44,440 bases of DNA from contig JAHBMJ010001151.1 in assembly GCA_018398765.1 (NCBI GenBank), positions 1 through 44,440 on the forward strand, written 5' to 3'. Shown in pieces: positions 1 to 13,520 of the stretch (the first letter of the stretch is position 1; every line of letters begins with the position of its first letter). This DNA is from Chromera velia. Taxonomy: Eukaryota; Sar; Chromeraceae. Below the pieces are notes generated by a model, which saw only the letters and a list, made by a program, of their open reading frames with translations, ran no database searches and was not told the origin of the DNA. A program made the translations under genes and the position numbers.

Positions 1-3000
1 CCCCCCCCTCGACCCCTGTCTCTTTATTGCAATTGAATTCCCGTCCCGTCCCGTCCTGTTGCTCCCTCCGTTCCTTTCACTGTACCTACCACAACAGGAG
101 AAAACATGCACTCATCTGAATTCTGTCTGCATGCATGGTGTGGACGGACCTCACGCCAAGTCAACGAAGGCCCAAAAAACAAATGTCTGCATGCATGCAG
201 GTTTTTTGTCTCTGCTTTGAAACCCTCTCCACTTTACAAAGGAGGGAAACAGAGCTACAATGCAGATCAGTCTATGAACAGGAAGAGGAAGAAGTTGTGC
301 GGGCGGGAGAGGATCAGAAAGGAGAAGCGTCATCTGTTTCTGATGATCCAAGTAGGTCCTTTTCCCTCAGTCTGCATGTGTGTTGGCTGCCCCGTTCCCT
401 TCCCCCCCTATTCTTCCATGAATCGTTGGAGAACAGGGGCGTGCGTGCTTGTGGAGAGAGAGAGAAACACGGAAAGGCAGGAAGGGAAGATCACTCCGGA
501 GCTAGTGACTTATTTGTCGAGAACAGTCCCTCCCTGCGTGCTGAGGCAGTCAGTGAGTCAGTCAGTCAGACACGATTGATGGATTCGATTGATTGATTGA
601 TTGATTGATTGATTGTGTTGGCAGACGTTCCGCAAGGGAGGAAGGAAGGAAGGAAGGAAGGAAGATTTGTGTGTGTGAGAGAGAGAACGAACGAACGAAC
701 GAACGAACGAAAGAAAGAAAGGAAGGAAGGAAGGAAGCAAGGAAGGAAGAACGAATGCGTCAGTCAGAAGAGACACAAAAGGAAGAGAACGAACCCTTGC
801 GCACCCTGTTCCTGCCTGTGTGCCCTCATGCATTGACAATTGATGCGAATGACACAGGGCGGTGAGTGAGGGGAGGGGCAGGAGGGAGCAAAGGAACTCA
901 AAGTCCAATTGTCAAACAAAAGTCAAGCAAGTACAAGAATCAGACAGACAGCCTGACACACTGACAGAGAGAGAAAGAGAGAAGAAAAATAACGAATGCA
1001 GGCAACCCGATCCTATTCCCTCCCCGATCCCTTCCCTCCGCATAAATAAATTTGTTTATTAATTCGATCGCTTTCTTTCTTTCTTTCTTTCTCATTCAAA
1101 CAATCTATCTATGTATTCGTCAATCAAGCCACGGTGTGTCTTCCCTTCAAGAATGCTTTGCGCCCCTTCCCTTCCCCCCTCTCGGCCTCTGAGTGAATGG
1201 CTGTGGCGGGTCTAGCTCTGCCCCCCCTCCAGGCTGGCCCCTCCCCCCCTTCCCCCCCCTATTGTTCCCTGCCCCCGGGGGGAAACTCCCATTTCCTAAC
1301 GGCTGCTGCTCTTTCCCCTGCCCTCCCCCCGCGCCCCCCCCTCCCCCTCCTTTCGGGGCGTTCACAGAGGAGGACAGAGACTTAGCTCGGCTCTTCGAGT
1401 CCAGAGCTTCGCGCACCTTCTCAAGTGCCCTGCATGTAACGACGGAGGGAGGGAAGGAAGGAGACAAAATGGAGAAAAAGGAAGGGAAGGAAGGGGGAGC
1501 GGTCCATATTTTCGGATTAGGCAAGTAAGCACCTTGCGTGGTGGGGGAGTTCTTTGCTTTGGGTGGTTGGTCTGGAGGGGAAGGAAAGCCATGAAGAGGT
1601 GCCGAAGAGGATCGATAGAAGGGGTAGAAACAGAAAGAGGAAGAAAGGAAGCGAAACAAAAAGGAAACGAAGAGACGAAGAGTCAACCAGGAAAAGGGAA
1701 GGCGAAATGGAAGGAAGAAACTGGGGGGCTCTAAATGCTGCGCCCACCGGGATAGGTGGGTAGGCACATTGATGATTTTTCTATTTATTTATTTATTTAT
1801 TTATTCAGGCAGCCACATTTGTTCCATCCATCTGATTCCCTTCCGATCGAGACCGTTGATTCCCTTAATTACCGCTGCTCTCTTTCTCTTCTTTTCTCTT
1901 CTCCTCTCTGGAGTCTCCATTCCCTCTCTGGAGTGTTCATGGAGCCCGAAGGTTCTACCTGCCTGCCCGCCCGCCTCGCTGACTGACTGACTCGATCAGA
2001 GAGCTCTGTCCGTGTCTGAACATATCGAGAGTCACACCCCGCAGCAGCCCGTCGCCGTCCCCGTCCCCGCGCAAAGCCGCCAGGCGGAAGAATCCGATCT
2101 CCTTCACCATGTCAGACACAGCTGCACGGACAGACAGAAAAGCATGCAACAGCGGAAAAGGATATACGGAGACAAAGGGCATGCGGAATTCACAAAAAAG
2201 GGAATGCGCAGTTTCATGAGAAAGAGCACACACAGACAGATGGGACAAGTTCAACCGAAAGAGCAAACCAACAGTAAGTGCATGGATCAAGGAATCAAAT
2301 CGCGCAAAAAGAAAATGTACCCTTCTCACCCAGACGCAAAGAACCGTAAAAAAACACACAGAAGTACAGAAAAAAAAAGGAACAAAGAAATAAGGAAAAG
2401 AAGAAAGAAAAAAAAAAGAAAAAAAAAAACAAAAAAAGAAAAGAAAAGAAAGAAAGAAAAAGACAAGAAGGAAAAGAAGGAAAAAAGAAAAAAAGGAAAG
2501 AAGGAAAAAAGGGGAGCAAAGAAAGAAGGGGAAAAGAAGAAGAGAAAAAAACCAACCGATTCGACACCCTGCAAGTACAGCCAATTCTGCCACAAATTCC
2601 TCATACCGAGCACCCCACCACAACTCGGTTTCAATTCCCCCCCCCTCGTCCCCCTCTGCCCCTGCAACTTCGGGAATCCCTGAGGAAATTGAAGCCCTGG
2701 CTCCTAGATCCACTTTCTTCTCTCCCGCTCTCGCAACTCTGCATGCAAAGCGGAGGAGGAAGAAAGAACAAAGAGAGGGCCCCATTCCTCCACGCACCTC
2801 TTCACACCCATGCTCATTCATTCATGCACATTTCCTTACTCCCCTCCCACCCATAGTGCCCGCACCTGAGTTAGTTCTCCTCACTCACTCAACTCCTCGA
2901 AGAGAAACCCCCCCCAGCCTGGATGACGATAGGGAAGGAGGGTTCTTCTTCGTTCTCTGCTAACGCTCTCTCTTGGGTCCATTTTCCACTGATAACCAAA

Positions 3001-3102
3001 ACGCAATGAATGCCCTCGAAGGACAGACAAATTCAAAAAAACACACCAAACAACACCAGCCAGAAGTACAAAATCGATAGAACCAAGCTTGCACTTGTTA
3101 CT
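1..3102. other. low-complexity region without a firm gene
   Basis: This stretch lies 3' of the ankyrin gene on the minus strand. It holds (GATT)n at 586-614, (GGAA)n at about 641-664, (GAAC)n/(GAAA)n at about 685-750, (TTTC)n near 1072-1091, a C-rich block at 1180-1400, (TTTA)n near 1780-1806 and a purine tract at about 2340-2550. Open frames here encode proline runs, or lysine, phenylalanine and serine runs, that follow the repeats. One possible plus-strand exon lies at about 251-350. It follows an AG, encodes an acidic stretch in one frame and ends at a GTAGGT donor, so a plus-strand gene could run in from the left. I could not link it to any other exon. Confidence 0.6.
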
Positions 3103-4261
3103 TCAATAGCGTATCCAGATATCTAACCTGTCGAGGAAGTCCTTCTGCAGACTGAAACCCCCGGCAGAGTCTACACTTCCCCCCCCTCCTCTCATGTCCT
3201 TCAGAAGCTCCTCTTTCAAAAGCAAGGCGGCCTTGCTGGCAATCTTCGCACAGTCTTCGGGTTTGATGGGACGCCAGGTCTCGGGAACCCCCCTGTTGGA
3301 TCCGTTAAGCGCCTGTCTGCCCGCTTGGGAGAGAGCCGATCGGAGAGTCAACAGAGTTTGCGACTGGATGGTCAACGCCTGCACCCACCAAGGTAGTCAG
3401 TCAAGTACTCACTCAGTCAGGCCGACAGAGAGACTAGAAGAAAGAGCGGGACAGAATGAGAGAGAAGGCGACCCCCCCTGGAAGTTCTTGTGAGAAGATC
3501 GTCGCCTACAGTGATGCGAGGCAGAGACGATGTGACATTGAAGCGATTTCTTGTCTCCTTTTCGGAGGAGCAGAAAGTCTTTGTAGGGCAAGGGGGAATG
3601 GTTGAAGCGGCACAGAGAGAGAGAGAGAGGAGAGGACGGGAAGCGCGTGCAGATGATCATACCTTTCCCTCACTTCAATTTGGAGTCTGCATGCCGAATT
3701 CCTTCCTTCCTCGTCCGTACAAACAAAATCACTCAGCCAGTTGCACTGCTTCATTCTTTCAAACACGCAATTAATTACCAGGGGCTCACTCACCTCTTTT
3801 CCTTTCGAGTAAAGGCTCGTGGAAGGCTCTTCTCCTCTCAGTACCGCTGCAAGAGAAGGGATGTCGGGCACGCTGGAAGCATGGGTCTTCACTGAGCTGC
3901 TGTTGCTGTTGTTACCTCCCCCTCCTCCTCCGGCCTTCCCTCCGATCCCCGCAACAGGCGACGACGGTGCCTCGGAGGGCGCATGAGTGGCAGCAGCTTG
4001 GCGGTCAAATAAGCTCCTGGCAGTCTCCCGAACGGTATCCCAGTCTGCTGGCTCTTCCTTGCCCTGCAAAAACGTACAGAACAACAGAAGGATGAAAAAA
4101 TCTCGCGGGCAGGGAAGCCAGTTCCCATAATGACCACAGACACACACACTCACACACAACACGCACACACTCACACACACGCACACACACGCGCGCACGC
4201 ACACACACACTCTCACACACACGCACGCACACCTACGCACACCCACACGCAGACACCCACG

Positions 4262-4297
<36 letters not shown>

Positions 4298-5500
4298 CGC
4301 GAAAACGGACACGGGCACAGACACGGACACACCACACACACAGACACACAGACACACAGACACACACACACACACACACACCGACCGCGAGATCGAAAAC
4401 ACAACCGTCGAAACCCTCAAGGTTCGCGTCCCCTGAGCCATACGCCTGCTGGTTTATCTCAAACTGCGCAACCTGCATTGAGACATTCAAACGAATGAAC
4501 AAACAGACCTTCCATATGTATCAATCTCAAGATACAAAAGGACGACGTTGCAACACAGGAAGGAAGGAAAGAAGGAAGGAATTTCCGCCAAAAAAAAGAA
4601 TCCTGTTCGGATACAAGGGCACCCAGAGCATTGATCGTCGTATACAGGCTTCCAATCCAAAGATGTAGAGAGAGAGAGAGAGAGAGAGAGAGAAATGAAA
4701 TGAAATAAACAAGAAAAAGGACACCCACCCACCCACCCACCCTGTTTTCGTCCAAGAGCTTCTCCAATTTCTCCAGATCATCCGTCACCTCTCGGAATTG
4801 AAGATCGAGTCCTGCCGTCTCCTCTCCGCTTGCACCCTCCTGTTCCTGTTGATGCCGTTTGCCTCCTCCTGAACTGTCTGCACCCGCCTTGCTCTTCTTC
4901 TGCTCCTCCAGTTTCCCGTCTCCCTCTCCGTCCATTACAGCTCTCCCCTTCGCCTTCTCCTCCTCCAACTCCTTCCAGAGCTCCAACAGACGTGTCCTGT
5001 CTGCAGTGGCGAGGTCCAAAAGAACCAACAGACTCTGGATGCGGAGGAGGCGCTCTCGGCGGATCGCAGCAGGGGACTTCGTGATTGCAGACTCTCTGCA
5101 AGGAAGGAAGGAACCAACAGACAAGGAAGGAAGAAGCCGAAGCAAGCAAAGCAACGAATTTGCCCGTGTGGCTTCCTTCCATCCACTGCCTTGATGAAGC
5201 GTGCTTCGCAGGTTCATTCATCCCTCCTTCCTCCTCCCCTTTGACTTCTGTTCGTCACCCCCGTTGCGTGATTTATGCCCATCTATCTCTACGAACCTTT
5301 TTCTCGACCTCCTGAAGAAGACAACTGACACTTACCGCTGCTTTTCAATTTGATTTGATTTGCTTGACGTCCTCTTCATGGGATGACGCTATACTCCTTA
5401 CAGGCAAACTAACCCTGTTGATCGTCGAAAACCCGTCCTTCTTTGCCAAAAAGAAATGAATACAGTTCAATAATCCCCCCTAGCCTCTTCTAATTTGCGC

Positions 5501-5538
<38 letters not shown>

Positions 5539-6427
5539 CACTTACAAAAAGAAAAATCTCTGCAGGACCTACCTACCCGTCGTCAGCGCTGCCCTCTCCC
5601 TCTGCAGACGTGAGGGCAGTGGCGGTCGAACGGGAGCCGATGGAGTCATGCAGAGGGAACCCTTGAGAGGAACCTGAAGGGAGGGCGATCTTCTCGATCG
5701 TCTTTCTCACCTCATTCTCGAGAGCAGCGAGACCCTGCAAGCAAGCAAGCAGCCACACGAACAGAAAGCGAACAAGTACGAAAATCACTCCCACGGCTCA
5801 GTCGCACTTTTTGTACTTCGCTCTTCTTCGCATGGCAGAGCGGGCACATAACGCATTAGATGCCGCTCCCCTGCAGAAAGGAATGAATGGACAAGAGATG
5901 AGAGAGTAAGCGAAACAGAAAAACAAACGAGGACGAGAGAAAGCGTGCCTTGTAGCTCCTGACACGTTCCGCACCGCAGAGGAGAGACAAGGCAACAACT
6001 CCGACTGATCGCATTTTTTCCTGACAAAAAAAAGCAGAAACGACCGCAAACTCTTCTCCCTCTTCTTCTTCTTTGTCGTTCGTACTCCTTCTTTTCACTG
6101 ACCTCGTCATTTTCTGCTTCGTCTTCCTCGTCTTCCTCTGCTCCTGTATCTTCGGAGGGGACCTGCAGCATTCCGTCCGCTTCTCCAGGCGCCTTCGTTT
6201 CGGGGACCTTCCCTTTCTCTCCCTTGTTCTCCCCTTCTCCTGCTGCTGGCTTCTCCTTTTCCTTCTTCTTTGCATCCTCCAACTCACTCTGTGCCTCCCC
6301 CTGTTCCATCAGTGCCCTCTCCATTTTCTCTACAGCCTCCCGGTGCTGCACTTCCGCCTTCGACAACTCCGCTGCCAGAGTGTCGGCTCGAGCCCTCTCC
6401 GCCTTCTGCGCGCGCGCACACACACAC

Positions 6428-6485
<58 letters not shown>

Positions 6486-9400
6486 GGTCAACATCGATCC
6501 CAAAGAAAGAACATTGCCCCCCTCTCACGTCAGTTGGCAACATGCAAGTAAGGCATGTCCATCCTTTCTTCTTTCTCTCTCAACTAGGTCTCCTGCTTTT
6601 ACAATCTCTCACACACACCAAGAATAGACGGAAGTGACCCTCAGTCCTTCCCGCGCTCCCTTTCCTAAGGAGCTCGTAGTGTATGGAAAGGGAAGACAGA
6701 AACTCAGGGGAAAAAGCCCTCTTTGCTTCCCACGATCGAGGATCTGACGTTATGTTGGAAAACGAAAGGAAAGGAAAGGAAAGGAAACAGGTGACAAAAA
6801 GGTTTCTGAGAGCCGCACCAAAATGAAGCAAAACGCTGAGTACCCGCGGACAGTCAGTCAGATGATCTCCCCCTCTTCTCAACAAGAGATTCCCAAAGGA
6901 CAATAAGATTTTGAAAGAAAACGCGGTGCTCTATCATATCTTTTTCAACAATCACACAAATTCTGTCTCCCTCCACTCTCCCCCGTTCCCCCCCCTCACA
7001 CAAACATGCAAACAAAAGAACAGGCAGACAGACCAGTAGTGCCTCCAGCCGTTGGTGTTCCTTCTGTTGCTCATGCAGTTTCTCTTGCTGGGCAGCCGCA
7101 CTGCAAACAACCAAACAGAGACAGGCAGAGACGGGATCAGAATCCATCACAGACAGGCAGCCCCATGCAGAGTACTGGAGGCGCCAGAAGGGTACATACA
7201 GCATGATCAAGAAAGAGAGAGAGGGTCGAGGCCCGATGGGGACTGCCAGGAGAGGAGAACAGCTCATTGATCGATTGAGAGGATGGTGGGTGAATATGGG
7301 CAGACATTCACACGCAAATGATTGGTTTATGGGTTGGTTTCAAAGGAAGGCGCTTTGCGAAGGTAAGTAAGTGTCTTGCTGGCTGCCTGACTGACTCTTC
7401 TTGCTTCTTCTTGGCGTCGGCCTCGTTCCTTTCGAGCGTTTACTTTCATACAGAAAAAAAAAAAAAAGGCTAACTGACTCTTCTTTCTTCTTCTTGGCGT
7501 CGGCCTCGTTCCTTTCGAGCGCCTGATCCAGAGCCCTCAGAGATGTCTGCTGGGTGTCCCTCTGCTTTCTCAGGTTCTTCAGCCTCGTGTCACACTTCTC
7601 TTCCTCGAGCCTGGCCTTCGACTGCACGCACACACACATAGACACACACACATACACACATAGACACACACATAGACACACACACATACACACATAGACA
7701 CACCCATAGACACACACACAGACAAACAGACACACAGACACACACACACACACACACACACATACACAGAGCACGCGCCAGCACCAGTGCTTGGAGAAAG
7801 AGCGAGTCAGCAGCGCAGTCAGAAGCAAGAATACGACAGCGACAGACGGAAAAAGAGAAACTTTCAGGAAAGCACAAACAGACAGAGACAACGAGAAAGC
7901 AAGAAGGGAGGGAGGCAGGGCGCTTGCTTTGAACAAGCAGGCGGAAGAAGCCATGCAGGCAAAATGACAGAAGCTGAAGGGATTGGAAGCAGCCTTCGAG
8001 CAGAGCAGAAGACAAAAAAGAGAAAAACGACACACAGCAGACTTTTCCCCCCTCACACCACAGAAAGCTAGGCAGGCAGGCAGGCAGGCAGGCAAACAGA
8101 CAGACAGACAGACACACACACACACACACACACAGACCTTCAAACCGTCGAGTGCCTCCACGACTTTCTTTGTGAAGTCCTTTTTCTTCATTGTCTCCAG
8201 ACTCAAACAGAGAAGGGGAACGGGTGTGCTCTCACCAGTAGACGTCTCCTCGTCAGTCTTTGGTGTCTCCTTATCCCCGGATTCCTTCTCTGCAATTGTC
8301 TCCCCCACCTTAATCAATTCATCCACAGACTCGATCTCAAGCAAGTCGTTATGCAGGCGTTCGGACTGTTTCTTCGTTGCCGCCCCGGCCTTTCCGTTTC
8401 GCTCTTCTTCATCGTGCCCCCCAGAAGCAGCAGCAGCGCTACAAAGTTTCTGGAGTTCAGAATACTTCAGAAGCACTCCGCCCCCCCCCTCCGATTCTGC
8501 CGGCAACAAGACAGAGAAGTCACGAGAGACAATTTCGTGATCTTCAGTTCCCGAGGCAGAACCAGCCAAGGAGGCCCAGAAGCCAACAGCTGCTTCTGAT
8601 TCCTCTTCTGCATCCCCCCTATCCGATCCTGTGTCTGACGGCATTCTCTCTTCCTCTCCTTCGTCTGCTTCTGCCGTTTTATTTCCGTTCAAATCCGTTT
8701 CCCCCCTTCTACTCGCGACGTGTGCCTGCGACTGCGGCTCCTTTGAAGTGGAGTTGTTCGTTGGATGATGTGACTCTCCCGATGCACCCCTTTCTCTTCC
8801 TCCTTTTCCTCTGGTCACGTTGTCCTTTCCTCTAGATGCAGATCTGCCCCTCTCTCCCTTTCCTTTTGGTTGACTTGACGAGAGGGCTGCGGGTGCTGCA
8901 GTGGCATCGGGCTGCTCTCTCCCGAAGGACTCTCTGGGCACTCGGGCGTTGGTGGGAGGAGACGGCAGAGGGGATCTGATTGAGGGGGCGGCCCCGTCTC
9001 TTTCCGTCTCCTCGGCCTGTGCTCCTGGGATACCGGAAGAGTCTCCAAGGTGACTTTCGGCTCCTTCTGCGGGTAGACAGACATGCAGACAAGCAAGCAA
9101 ACACGAAAGAAAGAATGATAAGAGGGAGGCAGAAGGCAGAGAGAAGGGCACTTGGTTTGTGGGCTGTGCACAACACAGAGAACAAAAAGAAAAAGCGAAA
9201 GATGCAAGACAGCAGACGAAAGGGAGTTTCCAACCGACGCACGCAAATCTCGTCTCTCTATAGATACGTCACTAGCCCGAAGGGAGGAAATGCTTGGGAA
9301 GGAAGGAAGCACACAGCAAGCGGAGAACAAGAAAGCAGCGGGTCGAACAGGCAAGTGATGGGGACACATGGGCATGCCCTACTGAAAGTGTGCAGGTGGG

Positions 9401-10036
9401 CAGAGAGGAGTTCAGACAGATGAAGGAATGTTTGGTCTGTTTGATCATGAACTGACTGACCATGAGCAACTGCTCCATCGTCATCCTTCTCTTCCTTATC
9501 GCCGCCCACACCTCCTGCCGCGGCATTGGAGTCTTTTTTCGTGTTGGTCTTTTTCTTTCTCTTCTGATTTTCCTTTTTATTCCTCTTCTTTTCTTTTTTC
9601 TCTGCCATTTCCCTTTCCTCCTGTTCAAGCTCCCGGAGCAAGTCGTCCCCAGCCTTCTTTGCATCCTTCGCAGTCTCGTCCTCTTCTTCATCAAAATTAC
9701 GATTTGACGCGCCCCCCTGCTTCTCACGCGGATGGTGTCCGTGTCCGTGCTCCCTCTCCGTGTGCCCCCCACCTCCGACACTTTCCGAAAGCTCGGATAG
9801 CGTCTCCTGGGGGCCGTCTCCCTCTCCCACACACGTCTCGGCATGGGCACCCGAGTGCCCCGTCCCGTTCGTCAGATGAGTGCCCCCGTGCCCATCCTTC
9901 CCCCCGTCACCCTTCCCCCCATGCAGAGGCGCAGATCCCTTCCGGGCAGATGCCGACAGGAGTTTTACCATCTGCCGCAGGTCTCGGGCAGCCTCAGACT
10001 CCTGCTTGCACGACACACACACACACATACATACAC

Positions 10037-10074
<38 letters not shown>

Positions 10075-11269
10075 GCACGCACGCACGCACGCACACACGC
10101 ACGCACGCACACACACACACAAATACACACACACATACACACACAGAAATCAAGAAAGTACAAAGGGAAGACAGACTCGAAAAAGAAAAGCCAAAAGACA
10201 GATAGGCAGACAGGGGCAGAGAGAGAGCGAGAGAGAGAGAGACAAAGAGAGCAACAGTCCGACCTACTTTGTCCTTCTCTCTCCTCAGCAACCCGTTAAC
10301 CAGATCGAGAGGCGTCTCCCCCTTCTCCCCCCCCTTCTTCCCGCACATTTGTTCGAGAAGGGCTGGACCTTCCCCCTCGTCTTTCTCCAGTGTCTCCACG
10401 AGCAGTTTTACCACTTTTAACTTGCCCGTGCGCACAGCCCGATGCAGCACCGAGGCTCCCACCGCATCCTCATCCGTCTCTCTCTCCCTCTCCTTCTCCT
10501 GCCCCTGCCCTGTGCGGGATCCGCCTGCTGAGGATTCGAGCAAGTCCTTGAGCCTAACGTTCTTTTGCTTCGCGTCAGCCAGCAGCATGCTCAAGATCTC
10601 CACACATGCAGCCTCCAGCTCTTCGGATGTTCTCGAGTCTGCAGACACAATCGCAAGAAAGAAGAGAATGAAGGAAAGCGAGGAGAGGGGAGGGCAGGCC
10701 GGGGAGGGAGCTGCATGAAAAAAAAAAAAAAAAAACTCAGAAGACTGAGTGTTCGGCCGACCTTCATACCCCAAGAAGAGGTCTTTCTGAGGAGTAGCGA
10801 GGCCCTTCAGTGCCAACTCGACGACACTCAGGCGTTCCCATTCTTTCCGGAATCCTGCACGAAGGAAGGAAGGAAAGCACGCGGAGGAATTAAGGCGCAA
10901 GTAGGGAAGCAGGGAAGGGGAGAAGGGGAGAAAAAGAAAGACACATGCAGAGAGAGGAAGCAGAACGAGAGAGAATCACTCAAGTCGTCTCCAACAACGA
11001 GGAGAGGAGAGAGGAGAGGAGAGGAATCAATCAGACACCCAGCCGTCGTACTTCCATTTCATTTCCATCTGTTGGATGGAGGCTTCGATGCCTGCGTTTT
11101 GGGGCTCTCTCTGCTTTTCAGAGCGGGAGAGGTCAAGAGCGAGCAGCGTGGCTGAAGGAAAGAACGAAGGCGGAAAGGAGAAACGAAGGAAGAAAGGGGG
11201 GAAAGTAGGAAGAAAGGGAGAAGGGAGGAAAGTAGCAAGAAAGACTTCACGAGAAAATAAGCACGCACG

Positions 11270-11304
<35 letters not shown>

Positions 11305-13480
11305 GCACACACTGACTGAGAGAGACAGCTGCGTTCTTGTTGTCCCTCTTCGCTGCCGCAGTTCCCGAGTCTCCTCCCCTCCCCCCCCCTGCCGCCTTCG
11401 TCTCCTCCGCCTGGGTGCCGGTGCCACTGTGGAGCGTGTTCACAGTCCTCATGGCCGTCCGGACTGTCAGAGATGCCTTGTCTGTACGAGCGCACAATCA
11501 ATCAATCAGAAAAAAAAAGACGGGAGGGAAAGGCAATCATCAGATCAGGGAAGAAAAGGGAAGGAACAATGGTCATGCGCTCTGATGAGATATCTTCTCT
11601 TCACTCTGATCAGAATTCTTTCTGCTCAGAGAGCGTTCTGAGACACCGCAGAGCATGAGAGCAGAAAGGAAGTTGGAATAGGGACACACACAGCTAGAGC
11701 TGCATGAAGCGATTTAATCTTTGGTTGAAGAAAAACAAATTCTATCCCGCGTCACGCTGTTGTCTGGACACGACTAACTGGCTGAAGGAAGAGAAGTCTG
11801 GCACGAGGAAAGAGGATGATGAACAGAGACCTCCTCAGGTCGCATGAGTTCCTTTTCTCCCCGACTCCCTTTGCGAGAGTAAACCAACACACGCACTGAC
11901 TGACTGACACTTGAGGAGGATTGCTACACTCTCCGGGAAAAGAGCCAAGCAGGCGGCGGCTGCAGGGAGAAAAAGAGAGAAAGAAGTGGTAGGGAGGCAG
12001 CATACGAATTCCACCGTATTTGCGGGGGGAAACAACCAGAACTCCGTTCTGTCCTTACAAAGCGTAAGGATGTCTGGTTTCGTATCGGTCGATTTGCCTG
12101 ATTTACTTCCTCCTTGCCTGTTCGTCTAGTCTGTCTGCCTGCCTGCCTGGCTGCCTGCCTGCCTATCGTTTTGTGGCTCTTCCTTTTCCTCCTCTGTTCC
12201 TTCCATGCACTTTCTATAGCATACTTCAATGCAGGTGAGCAGGAATGCGTATGAATAGACAGGGGGGGGGGATCACAGAGAGGAATACACGGACAGTCAG
12301 AAGGGCAAGAAAGACAGAGAGAGACTTACAGAGAGGACTCCCGCAAATGCAGGGGGAATTGTGTTTACTTTCATACAGAATACAGAAAAAAAAAAGAGAC
12401 TTACAGAGAGGACTCCCGCAAATGCAGGGGGAATTGTGGTCGCCTGCCCGGGCAGTGCCTGCAAGTAACGGGGGGGGCAGAAGGGAGGGAAGGCGGTGGG
12501 GGGGCACATTTCTTTCTAGTCTCTTCCTTGCTTTAGAAGAGACAAACATGAAACGAAAGAGGTAGAAAAGGAAAGCTTGCACTTTCTCACTCTCACAGAC
12601 ACACAGAGGGAGAGAGGGAGAAGAAGGAGGGAGAGAGAGGGGGGGGGGAGAGAAACAGGGAGAGGATGAACTGACTGACTTCTGTACAGAGGTCGGACAG
12701 GTTGAATCTCGGACACCTCCCCGACCGCTTGTCTGCACTGCTTCGCCCTCCGCGACCGCTCGTCCGCATCGGAAATTTGCGGAAAAAGCGTCACGGATTC
12801 CGTACAGAGCCTCTGCATTCATTCCCATTCCATTCCATTCCACTCGACAATCAACAAAAAGAAAACAAAGAAAAGAAAAGAAAAGAAAACATGAATATAT
12901 GCATCACCATCCACGTGGAAGATTTTGGAATCTTTTCAGAGGACTCCACGTGAAGTTGCCCCTGCAGTGTTTTCTCAGCCCGTGATGGTAGAGAGAGAGA
13001 GAGAAGCCTTAGTTACACAGGTGAGAGAGAACAGCACAACGGAGAAACGTTCCCGTGTCCTCCCTCCCTTACTGGTGCGCATGCCCGCCTCTTTCATTCA
13101 TTCCTTGTTTCGACAAAACACCGAAATAGGAGGCCACAGCAGAGAGAGAAAGTAAGGAGGGAGGCTCTGGTCCTTCAATACAAGTTTGCACGACTGCCCA
13201 CCCCCGTCTATCTCATGAGGCCTCACGGACCACCCCCCCATACGCAACAAAAAACAACAGCCAACACAGAAACCTTAAGGAAAGGAGGGGAAGGGAAGAG
13301 AGACAGAAAAATGGCCAGAAGAAGACTTGAGCGAAGCTGATGATCACAGGAGGAGACAGACAGCATGCAGTGAGGGAATGCACCGACGGACCGTGAGACA
13401 TTTAGGTGCATTCGAAAGTGCAGCCTGGGTCATCAAGGTCATTCGAGGATAAAAAACTGCAGCAGGTGAGAAATGAAGGG

Positions 13481-13520
<40 letters not shown>

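Noticed and set aside
1147-1767. Proline- and glycine-rich open frames on both strands
   Set aside because: They follow C-rich and G-rich low-complexity DNA. No splice-linked partner exon or recognisable domain was seen.
2012-2821. Lysine-rich plus frame and Phe/Ser/Leu-rich minus frame
   Set aside because: Both are produced by the A/G-rich tract at 2340-2550.
5798-6049. Possible extra exons of the ankyrin gene near 5830-5880 and 5940-5970
   Set aside because: Each has an acceptor, but neither fits the phase between the exons at 6405-6103 and 5734-5577, which join directly in phase.
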